Shown piece after piece: positions 1 to 10,915 of a DNA stretch of 64,000 bases. Origin of the DNA: Aptenodytes patagonicus (Eukaryota; Chordata; Aves; Sphenisciformes; Spheniscidae); NCBI RefSeq assembly GCF_965638725.1, contig NC_134963.1:12428501-12492500 (forward strand), in the 5' to 3' direction. The notes under the pieces are model-generated. The model saw only the letters and a list, made by a program, of their open reading frames with translations, did not search any database and had not been told where the DNA came from. The translations under genes and the position numbers were made by a program. Position 1 is the first letter of the stretch, and every line of letters starts with the position of its first letter.

Positions 1-315
1 TGTGGTAATGACATGTCTTGCAGGATAAATAAAAGCTAGTGAGAGCTTATCAGTTGAAACCTAAACAGGTTCTTGTGGAATCTTACATGCCTGTAGTTGT
101 GCATGGCAATACTCCTAATTTAAATATTAGAATATCAGTCTAAACACAGGTCAGACATGGTTTGACAGCTAGTTTGAATATCAGAAGATAAGTTTTTGGC
201 TGTTCCTTGTTGAATACAAGTTGTTTGAAAACACCTGCACAAGAATTATTAGCTCACTTGTAAACAGAGAACCATGGTTTACCAGTATTTCTCCTGTATT
301 TCTCAGCACATTCAG

Positions 316-3300
316 GAGTTGTACTTTCAGTGGAAGAAGTTGAAGCTGGGCTAAAAGGCCTGAAAGTGGATCAGGAGGGGAAAATTGCTACTCCATTTAT
401 GGCCGAGCAAATGGAGGAAGCATTGAATGTCACTGGCTCCAGACAGATCAAGAAAGATGGAGATATGACTGCATTTAACAAACTGGTCAGCAGTATGAAG
501 GCAAGTGGGACTCTACCTTCACAGCCCAAAGTCAATGTAAGTAGCAGACACCTGGTTCTTCTGAACTGTAAATGGATCTGTGCTAAGATGTGTTATGAAC
601 TGGAAACCCCTTACACAACCCTTCTGATAACATGTGAGCCTTGACTGGATACAGCAGCATGATATTAAATACAGGCTTACATTCAGAATATTGTTGCTTG
701 GAGGGGAATGTAAGGGAGGTGCTTTGGTCTCTTTTCCCTAGCCAAAGTAACTGAAAGTGGGCCTTTTTTCAGGTCAGAGTTCACAGGGATGATTTCATGT
801 TAAGTTTCTGAAAGGCTCAGAACTCTAATTAATGTGAGAAGTCTAATAATTGCCACCTTGAAAGTGGACCTATGTGAATATCTAGTCAAATTGATTAATA
901 TCTGGACTTGAAGACTATAAATACTTGCCCCCAAAAAGGCCCTGTATGATGAAAGGGCTGAATCTCCTACTATAGAGGACATTTTGACTAGTGTCTAAGA
1001 TTCTCCTACACTTGAACTCATCCTGTCTGAACCTTATTTAATAAGAACAAATACATCTGTAGAAAAGGTACTGTCTATATAACAGATATCATCAGTCCAC
1101 TCTTTATGGAAGACTTGCTAGTGGTTTAATGGTTGCCTCAGTGCTGCTATGAAAAGGCATCTCTTAAAATGCTTGTAGTGTGCGTACAATTAACACTTAC
1201 CTGAAGCTCAGATGTCTTGCTTTGATGACTTTTGTTTTGATAGAGGTATGTCAGTGCACAACCTAATATTTTAAACTTGGGTTTTAAAATTATTTGCACT
1301 AAGATAAAACTGAACTGAGTACTTGTTAGCTGAAAGATTAATATTAAACAACTGATACTAGGCTTTAGACTGAGATTGTAGTATGAAATTTCATCTTGCT
1401 ACTAACTGCCTAAACAGTATGCTTGACCCAAAGCTCTCAATAACTACTTCTGGCATCATAAAATACTTCTAATAACTGAGTAAGTCTAAAGCATCTGTTT
1501 TTCTTGCCAAACTCTACCCAAGGACTTTTAGCCTCATCCCACTTCACTAAAAGATAGTAAAGAATGTAAATTTAGCCTGTGAGGAATTTGCAGACTGATT
1601 TCACACTTAAATCAAGACTCTTGTTTCTGACTGTCCCTTTATATTGACATGTAATTTTGATGCATAGAAGAATATCTTAAATAATTTCTCTAATATACAA
1701 ACACTTTTCAGTGTTTGCATAGTTTCAGTTGACCACTTGGCCCAATGGTTCATCTCCAGTTTACACAATTATATGTATTCATATATCTTACTCAAACTTG
1801 AATAAGGCACACTGGACTACCTGTATGCAATCTAGCACTAGGCGTTTTCTTAGCTAGGGAAGATCTATGAGCCAGCTCAGCCCTTGGCTTTGCTGGAATT
1901 TCATTTGACTGATGCATAAACTATGCTTCTAACAGAACAGGTGAAATTATTTCTGTCACTGAGACAAATGTGGCTTGTCTCTTAATGAGTCTGATGCTTG
2001 TTGTATCTACATCTAATTTACAATGTTTTCATTTTCTTAGAGTCTTGAGAGCCACTTATTGTCACCTCCAGAGATGCCAGGCCAGCCTCTATCAAAGAAT
2101 ATTCTACAGGTACTTCTTATTGGTGGGGGAAAGTACTTAAAAGGGCATTCCCAATAGGAAAACAAAAATTATTTGAAAAGAAGACATTTAAGGCAATTAT
2201 GACATCAGTAGTCAGACATGACTTCCTATAGAGGAAAGAGAACTAGTCACTAGTTCAGTTTACTTAGAAATTTGTCTTGTCATGCTATTTCCTATGATTA
2301 CAACTTGAAAATGAAAAGCCTGGCTAAGTGCCTAATTCTAAGGGCAATCCAGATTTGGTGTATCTAGTTGCACAAGTCCACCTTGTCTCTTTAACTTGCT
2401 ATGAATAGTGTAGCCTGTAGTCTAGTAAAATGAGCTCGTTTGTATAAATTGATTGTATTTTGAACATTTTTCATTACTTATTCTTAGGAACTTCTTGGTC
2501 CACCCATTACCAGACCTGCTTCATCAAATGTCTTAAGTGGCCTGATAGGTGGTTTGGAACCTTCAGCCTCTTTACTGACACAAAGAGCACCTTCTCCCCC
2601 TATTCCACCTGTGTTTCCAACTCGAGCTGCTTCTGCAGATTACCTGCGTCATAGAATATCTTCACCCATTGGTGAGACTGGTTGCAAAACAGTTTTTTCT
2701 TTTCTTTTACTTGAGTTTGTTTTAAAGAATGCTTTACAGAACAATAAGAACTTCCCAGCACTTGGTGGGCAGCTAGGTCAGTCTCTGCCTCTTGAGTGCA
2801 AGATGCCTTTTTACTTACTAGTCTCTAATGTTAAACTAATCTCCAAAAAGTGTAGATGTCTGACAGATCAATTAGACCTCACAGTAAATTCTGGTGTGGA
2901 GTAATGTGCTCAGCTACTGTATAAGAAGCCAATTTTCAGGAACTACTTGGCCGTTTGTATTGCAAAACACTACCAGTAGCCTCCCTGTAGCTCTCCAGCC
3001 TAGTGACAAGGAAAAGACATAGCTCTGTGTAGACTTAAGGGATGAGCTGGGAGTAATCCTTAATTCATGTAGAATTGTTTAACTTGGGGATGTAGATTGT
3101 ATGTATTGAAAGAAATTGTTAGTCCTTTTAAATGCAACTGTTGAATGTTCTTTAGGTTTTGGACAAGGTTCTCAGCAATTGCTTGGTGATCCATTTCCAG
3201 GTGTAAGGAAGCCCATGAGTCCAGTTGCTGCACAGGTTAGACTAAATGCGTTTTGCTTAATGTGTATTCATCTCTTTTTATATTGTGTGGTCTAGAACTA

Positions 3301-6300
3301 ACTGGTGGAAACACATACTTAACTCTTGCATTCAGATGTTTATGCTTAATTAAGTTCATTTTGAGTGTGAGGATGCAAAGTCTAATTTAATACAGTCTCA
3401 AAACCTCACTGCGATTGGACCCATCTTAAAGTACCTGAAGTACAAGATTTTTTGAAACTTCTATTGTCTGTCCATAAAACAGATGGCTGTTGGTGGACAG
3501 ACACTTCGAAGACATTCGTAGCTATAGCAGTAAATCTTCAGTATCTTAAAAAAACACCCAACCAAATACAAGCTCTGATTTGTGTGTTTTTTATGCAACT
3601 CCAGATGAGTCCCTTGGAAATACAGCAAGCTGCATTAGAGGGACTAGCATTGCCACATGACTTAGCCATACAGGCAGCAAACTACTATCAGCATGGCTTT
3701 GGTAAACCACAAATAGACAAAAGCAGAGATGGCTACAGAAACAGGTGAGTATCTGACTGCAAAATTTAAGGGGTACTCTGTCAACTGATTTTAAGTGCGT
3801 ATTTTCTTTCACTAGATGTTAGTACTAGTGACTCGAGCTTGTACTGGTTCTTGGCAATCCTGCCTTCCATTCTGTGCCAAGAGTAGAGCTGCTTCTTACT
3901 AACTTCCTGTCTGTTAACAGGCAGCAGCGAGTGACTAAATCACCTGCACCAGGACACAGAGGGAATGCATCTTCTCCAGCCCCTACAGCATCCATTACCA
4001 GCATGGTCAGTACCTAATGTATAATGATTGTAGGAAAAGCTGTAAAAGTGTCTGCAGTAACTAGACTATAGCAATTGTAATCAATGAGAGAAAGGGATAC
4101 CATAGAGGAGTTAAACATTCATTTATAACCATTACCAATCAACTGTTTATAACCATTAATAATGGTTATATTGGTGGCCACATGATGCAAGAATGAATTA
4201 CACTTCATGCTTAACTCAATGTCTTCACTTTGGAAAACAGCCTTTTCTGACCACTATCTTACCTAAAACTGAAGAAGAACCATTAATACTACCTTGACCT
4301 GGTCTTCTGAAACCAAAGGAAGATAACTATGAAAACTCAGGCCCTCGTATTTTGGTACTTAAATTTTCAGAAGACGAGTGCTGAAAACCATTAGCTGCTT
4401 TAGAGAACACTGGTCTTCAGGTATGAAGTGACTAATCTAAGTGTCTGTAAGGTTGAAATATTACCTAAGAGCTTCAGGGTCACTCTGAAAATAAATAAAA
4501 TCTCAAAGTCAAGGTGTTGCCTCACTGCCTTCAGTACTATGTAGAATGTTGCTTTGATGTAAATTTTCCAATAAATCAGTCAAGTACTTGCTTGCAGCTC
4601 AGGACTAACACAGACTATGAGCTGTTAAATCAAACAAGTACTTTTGTTTGTATATCAAATGAGTAGCTTCCACAGATGCTGTGTAACGTTGGGGGAAAAA
4701 TACAAATGAGACAATAGTTCTCTGCAGATCTGTCAGCCCTGAGTTAATACAGATAAGGCAGCTCTGTAGGAACTCGTGTTGAGCTGCTGTTCTGAACCAA
4801 TAGCAAAAAGGAAACAGCTGTAACTTAAAATACAGCTTCAATCCTGTTAAAGGTATATTTAACTTTGAGAACATCTGCTGGTTTTAATAATATCGGACTT
4901 CCGCAAAAGCTAAAGAGAAGTGCTTAAACTATAGAATAAAGCTATGAAACAAGGTGAAGTAAAATGATGGGCACACAGTGGCTGATTCAAAAGAGCTTTA
5001 AATGGAAAGGGTGTGCTAGAACTGGTGTCCACCCACAACTGAGATAGTGTGGCCTAGATAATGAGCACCGAGTAAGGCGTTGCTTTTTACTATGTTCTCT
5101 GCAGCTGTCTCCTTCCTTTACACCTACCTCGGTGATTCGCAAGATGTATGAGAGCAAGGAGAAAAGCAAAGAGGAGCCAGTTTCTGGGAAAATGAAAGTC
5201 AGTGATGGTAAAGATGAAAATCAGAGGCCAAATGAAGGTATTGTAATGGCTTTAAAATAACACACACAAGAGATTTGGAATAGAATCAAAGAGCTTCAGC
5301 ACATAATATGCCCAAGCTAACTTTAGACATTCCCGATCTGTGGAGATGAGGGTGTAGAAATGAGCCTATAATAAGAGAAAGGGTTAGAGCTACGGAGGGG
5401 ATGCACTTCCAGGTGCACTCTTCCAGCAGTGTTGGGTTTAAATCCTTTTTTTTCTTATCTGTCAGTTTGTGAGCAATAGTGACACAATAGTGACACTGGA
5501 CTAAAACTGTTTCTTTGCAACTGCTCTTGATGAACAAGCATATTAACAATAATGCTTCCATAGCTCTCTACACCACTAACTGAATACAAACAGCTTATAG
5601 TGCTCTCAAGACATCTTAACTGAACAATCAAAGCTGAGACCAATTAAGCTCTTTTAAGTGTAGCAGATCAAGGAAGCATTTTGTCACCCTAACTGATGTA
5701 AGTGGCTATTAAAAGGAAATGCTTGATACAGATTGCCTGACTCAGTAAGACTAACATGCCTGATTGCCATGATGTTGTACTTCAGTACTGGTAACTACAG
5801 AGATAGCTTGCAGTTCCTATTATACAGTTGACTTTTTTTTTTGTCTTTTTAGCACTCCAACTGTTACTGCTACCTCAACTGGTAGCAGATGACTCTAAGA
5901 TATTTTAGGCCTTGTCTAACTGATCTATATGGTCTGTGGAAGTAGCTTCTTGAGGTGCTTTAGTGTTCCAAATCTTTCCAAGCAGATGTCAGACATAGAA
6001 GGCTGCTGCTAACCCCGAGACACATCTAAACTGAAAAACCACTTCAGGCTAGATTTCTGGCACAACCCCAAATTATAATCTTGTCTAGGGAGGATCCCTT
6101 GTACCTCCTGTCTCCTTTGGGACTGACTCATCCATGCTGCCCGTTCAAAATTTCTAAGAAAGAGGAAAAATAAGAATTACAGGTGGAGTCACTGCTGATT
6201 GTGACCTAATTTAAGCTTGCTGTCAAGGGATTTCTGTGGAACATATTCCTTCTCATTACTGTTTTGATATAATTTGGCCAAAAGCATCCAGGAAAGACAG

Positions 6301-7956
6301 ATGCTTACTATTAAATCCATATGACTAAAGTTCAGCTACTCCTGGAATATAGCTATCAAAGCCAGTTATTAGCTTTAATTTTCATTAGCTGTAATCTCTA
6401 GCTGTGGACTATAATAGTTGTATTCAATTCTAGCTACAGATAACCTACTGTCTAGTTCTGTGGAGAATGCAGATCAAGAAACTTTGCCCACCTTAGGTAC
6501 CAAACTACCTGCACTGCAACGCTCTGCATGTTCCACACCTCTTACCCAAGCAAATCGTTGCACCAAAGAGCAAGACTACAGGCCTAAATCAACTGGTAGA
6601 AAGACTCCTACAATGGCCTCCCCAGTACCAGGAGGCCCTTTTCTTCGTCCTGTTCATCAAGTACCCCTTGTTCCCCATGTACCAATTGTACGACCTGCTC
6701 ATCAACTGCATCCAGGATTGGTCCAGAGAATGCTGGCACAGGGGGTTCATCCGCAACATCTTCCTCTACTGCAAGCAGGTAATCCATACTTTTTTTTTTC
6801 CCCCTTAAGTTAATGCATGTTCTCTGTAAGACTGACTTTGTGCTAGGAACAGCACAAACTGATACTCATTACTGGTAATGTTTATTACATCAAAACTTAC
6901 CTTTAAAACCAGGCAACAAATTCCAACCCATTTAAATATATAAACGTTTGTTTTGCTTGCAGTTCTTTATGCTTATTAGGTAAGAAGTTTCCTCACTCTT
7001 GTTTCACAGGTATGCTTCCTCCTGGAGTGGACCTGTCTCACTTGCAGGGAATATCTGCTCCCATCCTTGGCCAACCTTTTTATCCACTACCAACAGCCAG
7101 CCATCACATCTTAAATCCACGCTCTGGGACACCTTTGCAGCTAGCGATGATGCAACAGCAACTACAGCGATCAGGTAGGCTAAAACATAAAACAGGAGTG
7201 AGTTTTAGAACACTGACTAGCCTGCTCCAGGTACTATACTTGTTGGCCTGTTTCAGTATACTGTGATAACAGGAAGCTACTTCAGTAATTTAGATATTCA
7301 TAATTGCTAACCTTGTGTGGGTATCAGAGCAGTTCTGGCCACTGCAGACTCTCTCTTACGCCAGAAGAAAGTCCAAGTGAAGCATTCAGTTTCAAGATAC
7401 ATGTTGCTATTGACAGACCTGCCCCTTGCAGCATGTGTTGCAGTCTTTCCTTCCTTGCTGGGTGAGAGGCCACCCACCTATCTCAAACAAAATGCTATTT
7501 GATGCTGGTCTTCCAGTTAAAACCTGCATGATACTGTGTCCAGAACTGGCAGTGTCAGGCAGTTTACAGGAGTACTAACAAGAGAATAAACGTGGGGTCT
7601 GGATTTCCCAAGGCTAATAGAACGGGTAAAAGCTACGCTCAGCTCGCATGCCTTATCGAGTCATTGCTCTGGGCAAATCTCAGTTGGGTGAACGTATTAC
7701 TCCGCCTCTAATAGCTTTACGTTTCACAGGCACTGGAGCACAGGGATCACCCGCTGGTGCGCAAACAACCCCTCAGAATGTGCTGTCTCGGACTGGATTA
7801 TCTCATGGGCACACACAGCTTGACCACCGCCCCAGCCAGAGAAGTGGCTCTCCCATTGGCCTTGCAAAATGGTTTGGTTCAGATGTCTTGCAGCAGCCTC
7901 TCCCTTCCATGCCATCCAAAGTCATCAGTGTAGATGAACTGGAATACCGGCAGTGA
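316..7956 (+). CDS. EIF4ENIF1: EIF4ENIF1 (4E-T), C-terminal ~549 residues, 10 exons, 5' part outside window
   Basis: 4E-T is an eIF4E-binding nucleocytoplasmic shuttling protein. It represses translation and nucleates P-bodies with DDX6, LSM14 and PAT1. Coding exons seen: 316-536, 2041-2109, 2488-2671, 3156-3235, 3605-3744, 3921-4005, 5105-5237, 6434-6778, 7010-7174 and 7730-7956 (stop TGA 7954-7956). Each is flanked by AG and GT, and the phases join: 1649 coding bases = 2 bases of a split codon + 549 codons including stop. Recognisable vertebrate 4E-T stretches are VEEVEAGLKGLKVDQ, KKDGDMTAFNKLVSSMKAS, ALEGLALPHDLAIQAANYYQ, FLRPVHQVPLVPHVPIVRPA and the terminus SKVISVDELEYRQ. Human 4E-T is about 985 residues, so the window begins near residue 437. 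It therefore contains the LSM14- and PAT1-binding parts but not the N-terminal eIF4E-binding motif or the DDX6-binding region. The protein is Pro/Gln/Ser-rich and probably disordered. Identity is very secure. The exon count upstream is unknown. Confidence 0.97.
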
Positions 7957-9610
7957 ACAGTGACCACTGGGTGGGACACTTGTGATTCTTTAGACTGGAT
8001 AAAAATGTCCATAGTCAGGACTTCACCTCTGTTTGTTTTTTGGGGCTTTTATTTTTAGCACTCTGTGCAAAATTTCTTTTTGAGAGACTAAAGCACATGG
8101 CACCTGTCCTGGTCTCATGTCTGCATCAAGACTAAAGGATCCATTATGGCTTGAATAGTGAAGCCTGAAGAAATTCAGATGCAAGACAAAGCCAGTTTAA
8201 TCCTGGAAGTGTCTATTTTTTGTTTTTGTAAGATATGTGAATGAAGTGCTGATATTCTCTAGTGTAGAGGTAGCAGCTATGGATTCCTCCTGCAGAAAAC
8301 TAAATGTATAGACCCTTGTGTACAGACTTGTGTATAAACAATCTTTTGTATATATACACATAGAATAGCCTTTTTGAATCTATACAGCTGTACATAAGAG
8401 TAGCTGATAACAGTTGAGCTTTAGTTGTGCCTATGGTTTGGATCTTTCTCCATTGTACATGTGGGACTTTCTTTAAGATTAAAGTTGCATATCCTAAGTG
8501 TGAGTGAACAGGATAAAGTTGCTTTGCCTTTTCTTGCTGCTCATCTCTTCTAGGTCTCCCTCTCACGTTCTTCTGTCACGTACTGTGCACTCAGTGTAGC
8601 TAAAGTGTCAAAGTAAAAAGCCCACATCTTGCTGTCTGTATAACAAAGGTCTGATTCCTTGCCATCAAATGAGAATTGTTTAGTCTTCAAAACAGCCTTG
8701 AGGATGGGACCTGGTACAGTAATGATAAAGCCAGATCTTAGTCTGCCATAAGCAAAGAGACTGTAGGTACCTACTGGTCACAGTTCTGTCAAGAGGGCTG
8801 GTGCTGGTCCTTGTTTAGCTGCAGTATTTTCCTTGTTTTAATCTTTCAAACCAGTTAGTAAAGGTCATCAAAATGGAGCCTTTACATCCTCACCCTTCAA
8901 CTCCTCAGTCATAGCTGTGGTATGTTCTATACTGCCTTCAGTTCTATTTATAGAACGGAGTCCCAAGAACTGTCCTAAATCTAGCGTGCATCTACTGATG
9001 CAGTTACTGTGAAACTTGCCCTTGGAGTCTTGTTCTGTGGCTTGAAAGGGGGAGGATGGGGTAATTTTGTGATCTTACTGTGTATATTTGGTTTTAAAAT
9101 ACTATGTTCCTTTTAAGCCCGTTTCACTTTCCTGAACAGTTAAGTGTTCTCTTCCATCCTTCTACTGCATGGTTCCTCACTTCACTTTCTCACTTGTGTT
9201 GAGTCTAGTACTGCTGTCATGTCCTCTATCTAGCTTAGGCCATTGTGCTCTTTTTTAAAAGGTGAAAGCAAAACCAGAATTCTCACGGACTTGCTCTTTC
9301 TTAGGTCTCACTGAATGCAAAACCAGCAGCAGGAAAAAAAAAAAATCACTTGACTGTATTATAACAATTGCCAGCATGCTGTGGTGGGTTTGTTTCAGTC
9401 CAGCAGAGACAATGTTGTACAGAAATAGCAAGCTGAAATCTCCAATGTGGAATCTGTTGGGGGTCACCCATACTTCTAGTGGTTGTTCCTAAAACAATCT
9501 GTAAAACATGCAATCACCAGCTTGTCCTTGTAAGATTGTTTTCATACTTTTTTAACTTGACACTTTCCCAGTAACATTCTGTAAATAAAGTTGATTCTAC
9601 CAGCTGTCTG
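7957..9610 (+). other. EIF4ENIF1: EIF4ENIF1 3'UTR
   Basis: This is the non-coding tail after the TGA at 7954-7956. The best polyadenylation signal is AATAAA at 9584-9589, followed by a T/G-rich stretch, so cleavage is expected near 9605-9615. The tail is AT-rich and carries three matches to the Pumilio element TGTANATA, at 8347-8354, 8389-8396 and 9580-9587. The last overlaps the poly(A) signal. An earlier ATTAAA near 8479 could give a shorter form. The exact end is inferred. Confidence 0.75.
9584..9589 (+). terminator. EIF4ENIF1: Poly(A) signal AATAAA of EIF4ENIF1
   Basis: A canonical AATAAA lies about 1.63 kb after the stop codon, preceded by TGT and followed by T/G-rich sequence. It is the last good signal before the convergent DRG1 unit. 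Confidence 0.7.
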
Positions 9611-10240
9611 TATCAACTGCTCTTAAACTAAATTATAATGTCAGTATATTGACTAATTTTTAGCATTGTTCTTGTTTGAGCTGAATCTGCAGAAAAGTTC
9701 CATGTTTTCCAAGTAAGAAAACTTATCTTCCATGTAGGGGAGAGGAACAGTCTGCTTTGATGAAGGTAACTGGCCTCACTAAAGACGTACAATGGAATTG
9801 CTGCATTTAAATGTTTTTGTACAGCCATGGTTAAGTGTAAGGAATGAGATTCCAGTGTACCAGAACAACTCGTAAAACTAACCAGCCCTGAAGAAAGGGT
9901 GAATGAGGTTTGCTCTTCGTAGCTTCTACTCTGCCCCCTTCCAGTCAAGGCTGATAACCCCAGCACAGCTGCAGTAGTTCAGCTGACTTACGCAGGAATC
10001 TACTTCTAAGCTTAGAAAAAATATTAGGGAAAATGTTTTTTTACCAGGCTGAGTAGCAACCACTGTTGCAAGGATTTAGTACTTGAATGGGTGTCTGAAA
10101 TCACTGTACTTCTCTTCTTATATGCATAGTAACATGAGAGGGAGCATTTCTGACATATTTAAGTAAATACCCCTACTTCCTTTTTGTAGGAGAGGAAATG
10201 CTAGAGGGTGATGCATTTGATAAGCTTTTTGCTCAGGTCA
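9611..10240. other. Short convergent intergenic gap between EIF4ENIF1 and DRG1
   Basis: About 0.6 kb separates the EIF4ENIF1 poly(A) signal (+ strand) from the distal DRG1-side poly(A) signal (- strand). The tail-to-tail arrangement agrees with the human locus as I recall it. I see no gene here; the open frames are short and unrecognisable. Confidence 0.6.
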
Positions 10241-10250
10241 GAGCTCTAAC

Positions 10251-10256
10251 TTTATT
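10251..10256 (-). terminator. DRG1: Candidate distal poly(A) signal for DRG1
   Basis: TTTATT on the + strand reads AATAAA on the - strand, about 660 bases beyond the DRG1 stop. It would give a 3'UTR of roughly 0.7 kb. It is one of two candidates; the other overlaps the stop codon itself (10915-10920). Confidence 0.4.
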
Positions 10257-10586
10257 CATTTCTACTAAAAAGCAATAGATCCACTGCCTTTAGAGCAGTC
10301 TGCTTCTCTTGTGCAACTTATCTGACTTCTTAAAAGAATTTCCTGCTTAGTTTAGAGAAAACTTAAAAGCTTCCAGTCACTAACACAGTAGAACACAGGC
10401 ATCGCTTACTTCCACTCATGAACAACTGAAAAAGTGACTGCTCATGAGTAGAACCTACCATCTTTTCCATAACTGCAGAACTATTGATAGCCTTGAAGTA
10501 TTCAAACAAGAGCTAGAACTGTGTCCTCTAGCATTGTTTCATAAGATATGGTTCTCCAGCCTCTGCTCTTCATGTTTTGTTCTAAT

Positions 10587-10800
10587 TTAGAACAAAGTAG
10601 TTTCTGATGTGTGAACTTTTTTCCCATTTGGATAGACATGTACATGCAGCAGAAAATCATCCCGGGCATCAAAGCTTCCTTGTAAGATCTTGCCCTTGTG
10701 AAAGTCACTTAACATGAGTTTCTCATCCGTAAGTTCTACCAGAATGGGACGGTGCAGTACACGTTGGCCAGAAACATCAGTTTTACCATGCAGTAAGGTA
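10587..10800 (-). other. Coding-like open segment with splice acceptor downstream of the DRG1 stop
   Basis: On the - strand, a T-rich tract ends in an AG acceptor just before 10800. An open frame of 70 codons then runs to TAA at 10587-10589. Its composition looks protein-like (charged and hydrophobic residues mixed, for example RPILVELTDEKLMLSDFHKG) and it keeps several CpGs in AT-rich surroundings. Read after DRG1 exon 8, whose last codon is split as TA|, it would start with T and stay in frame. It could therefore be an alternative DRG1 last exon that replaces the end of the TGS domain, the end of another minus-strand gene, or chance within the DRG1 3'UTR. I do not recognise the protein, and no expression evidence is available here. 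Confidence 0.3.
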
Positions 10801-10915
10801 CTGCCATAAAAAAACAATACCCATTTGCTATAGATTTGAAAGAAACAGCCTGTTCTTTGCCACTTACAACTAATGACAAATTCCAGGCACAGTGGCAAAC
10901 CACGTCAGAACAACT

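Noticed and set aside
945-1032. Possible C/D-box snoRNA in an EIF4ENIF1 intron (ATGATGA and CTGA about 80 bases apart)
   Set aside because: There is no convincing terminal stem and no clear D' or C' box. Short boxes like these occur often by chance.
4135-4172. Hairpin ATAACCATTAATAATGGTTAT
   Set aside because: Short arms in AT-rich intron DNA with no sign of a conserved RNA or regulatory role.
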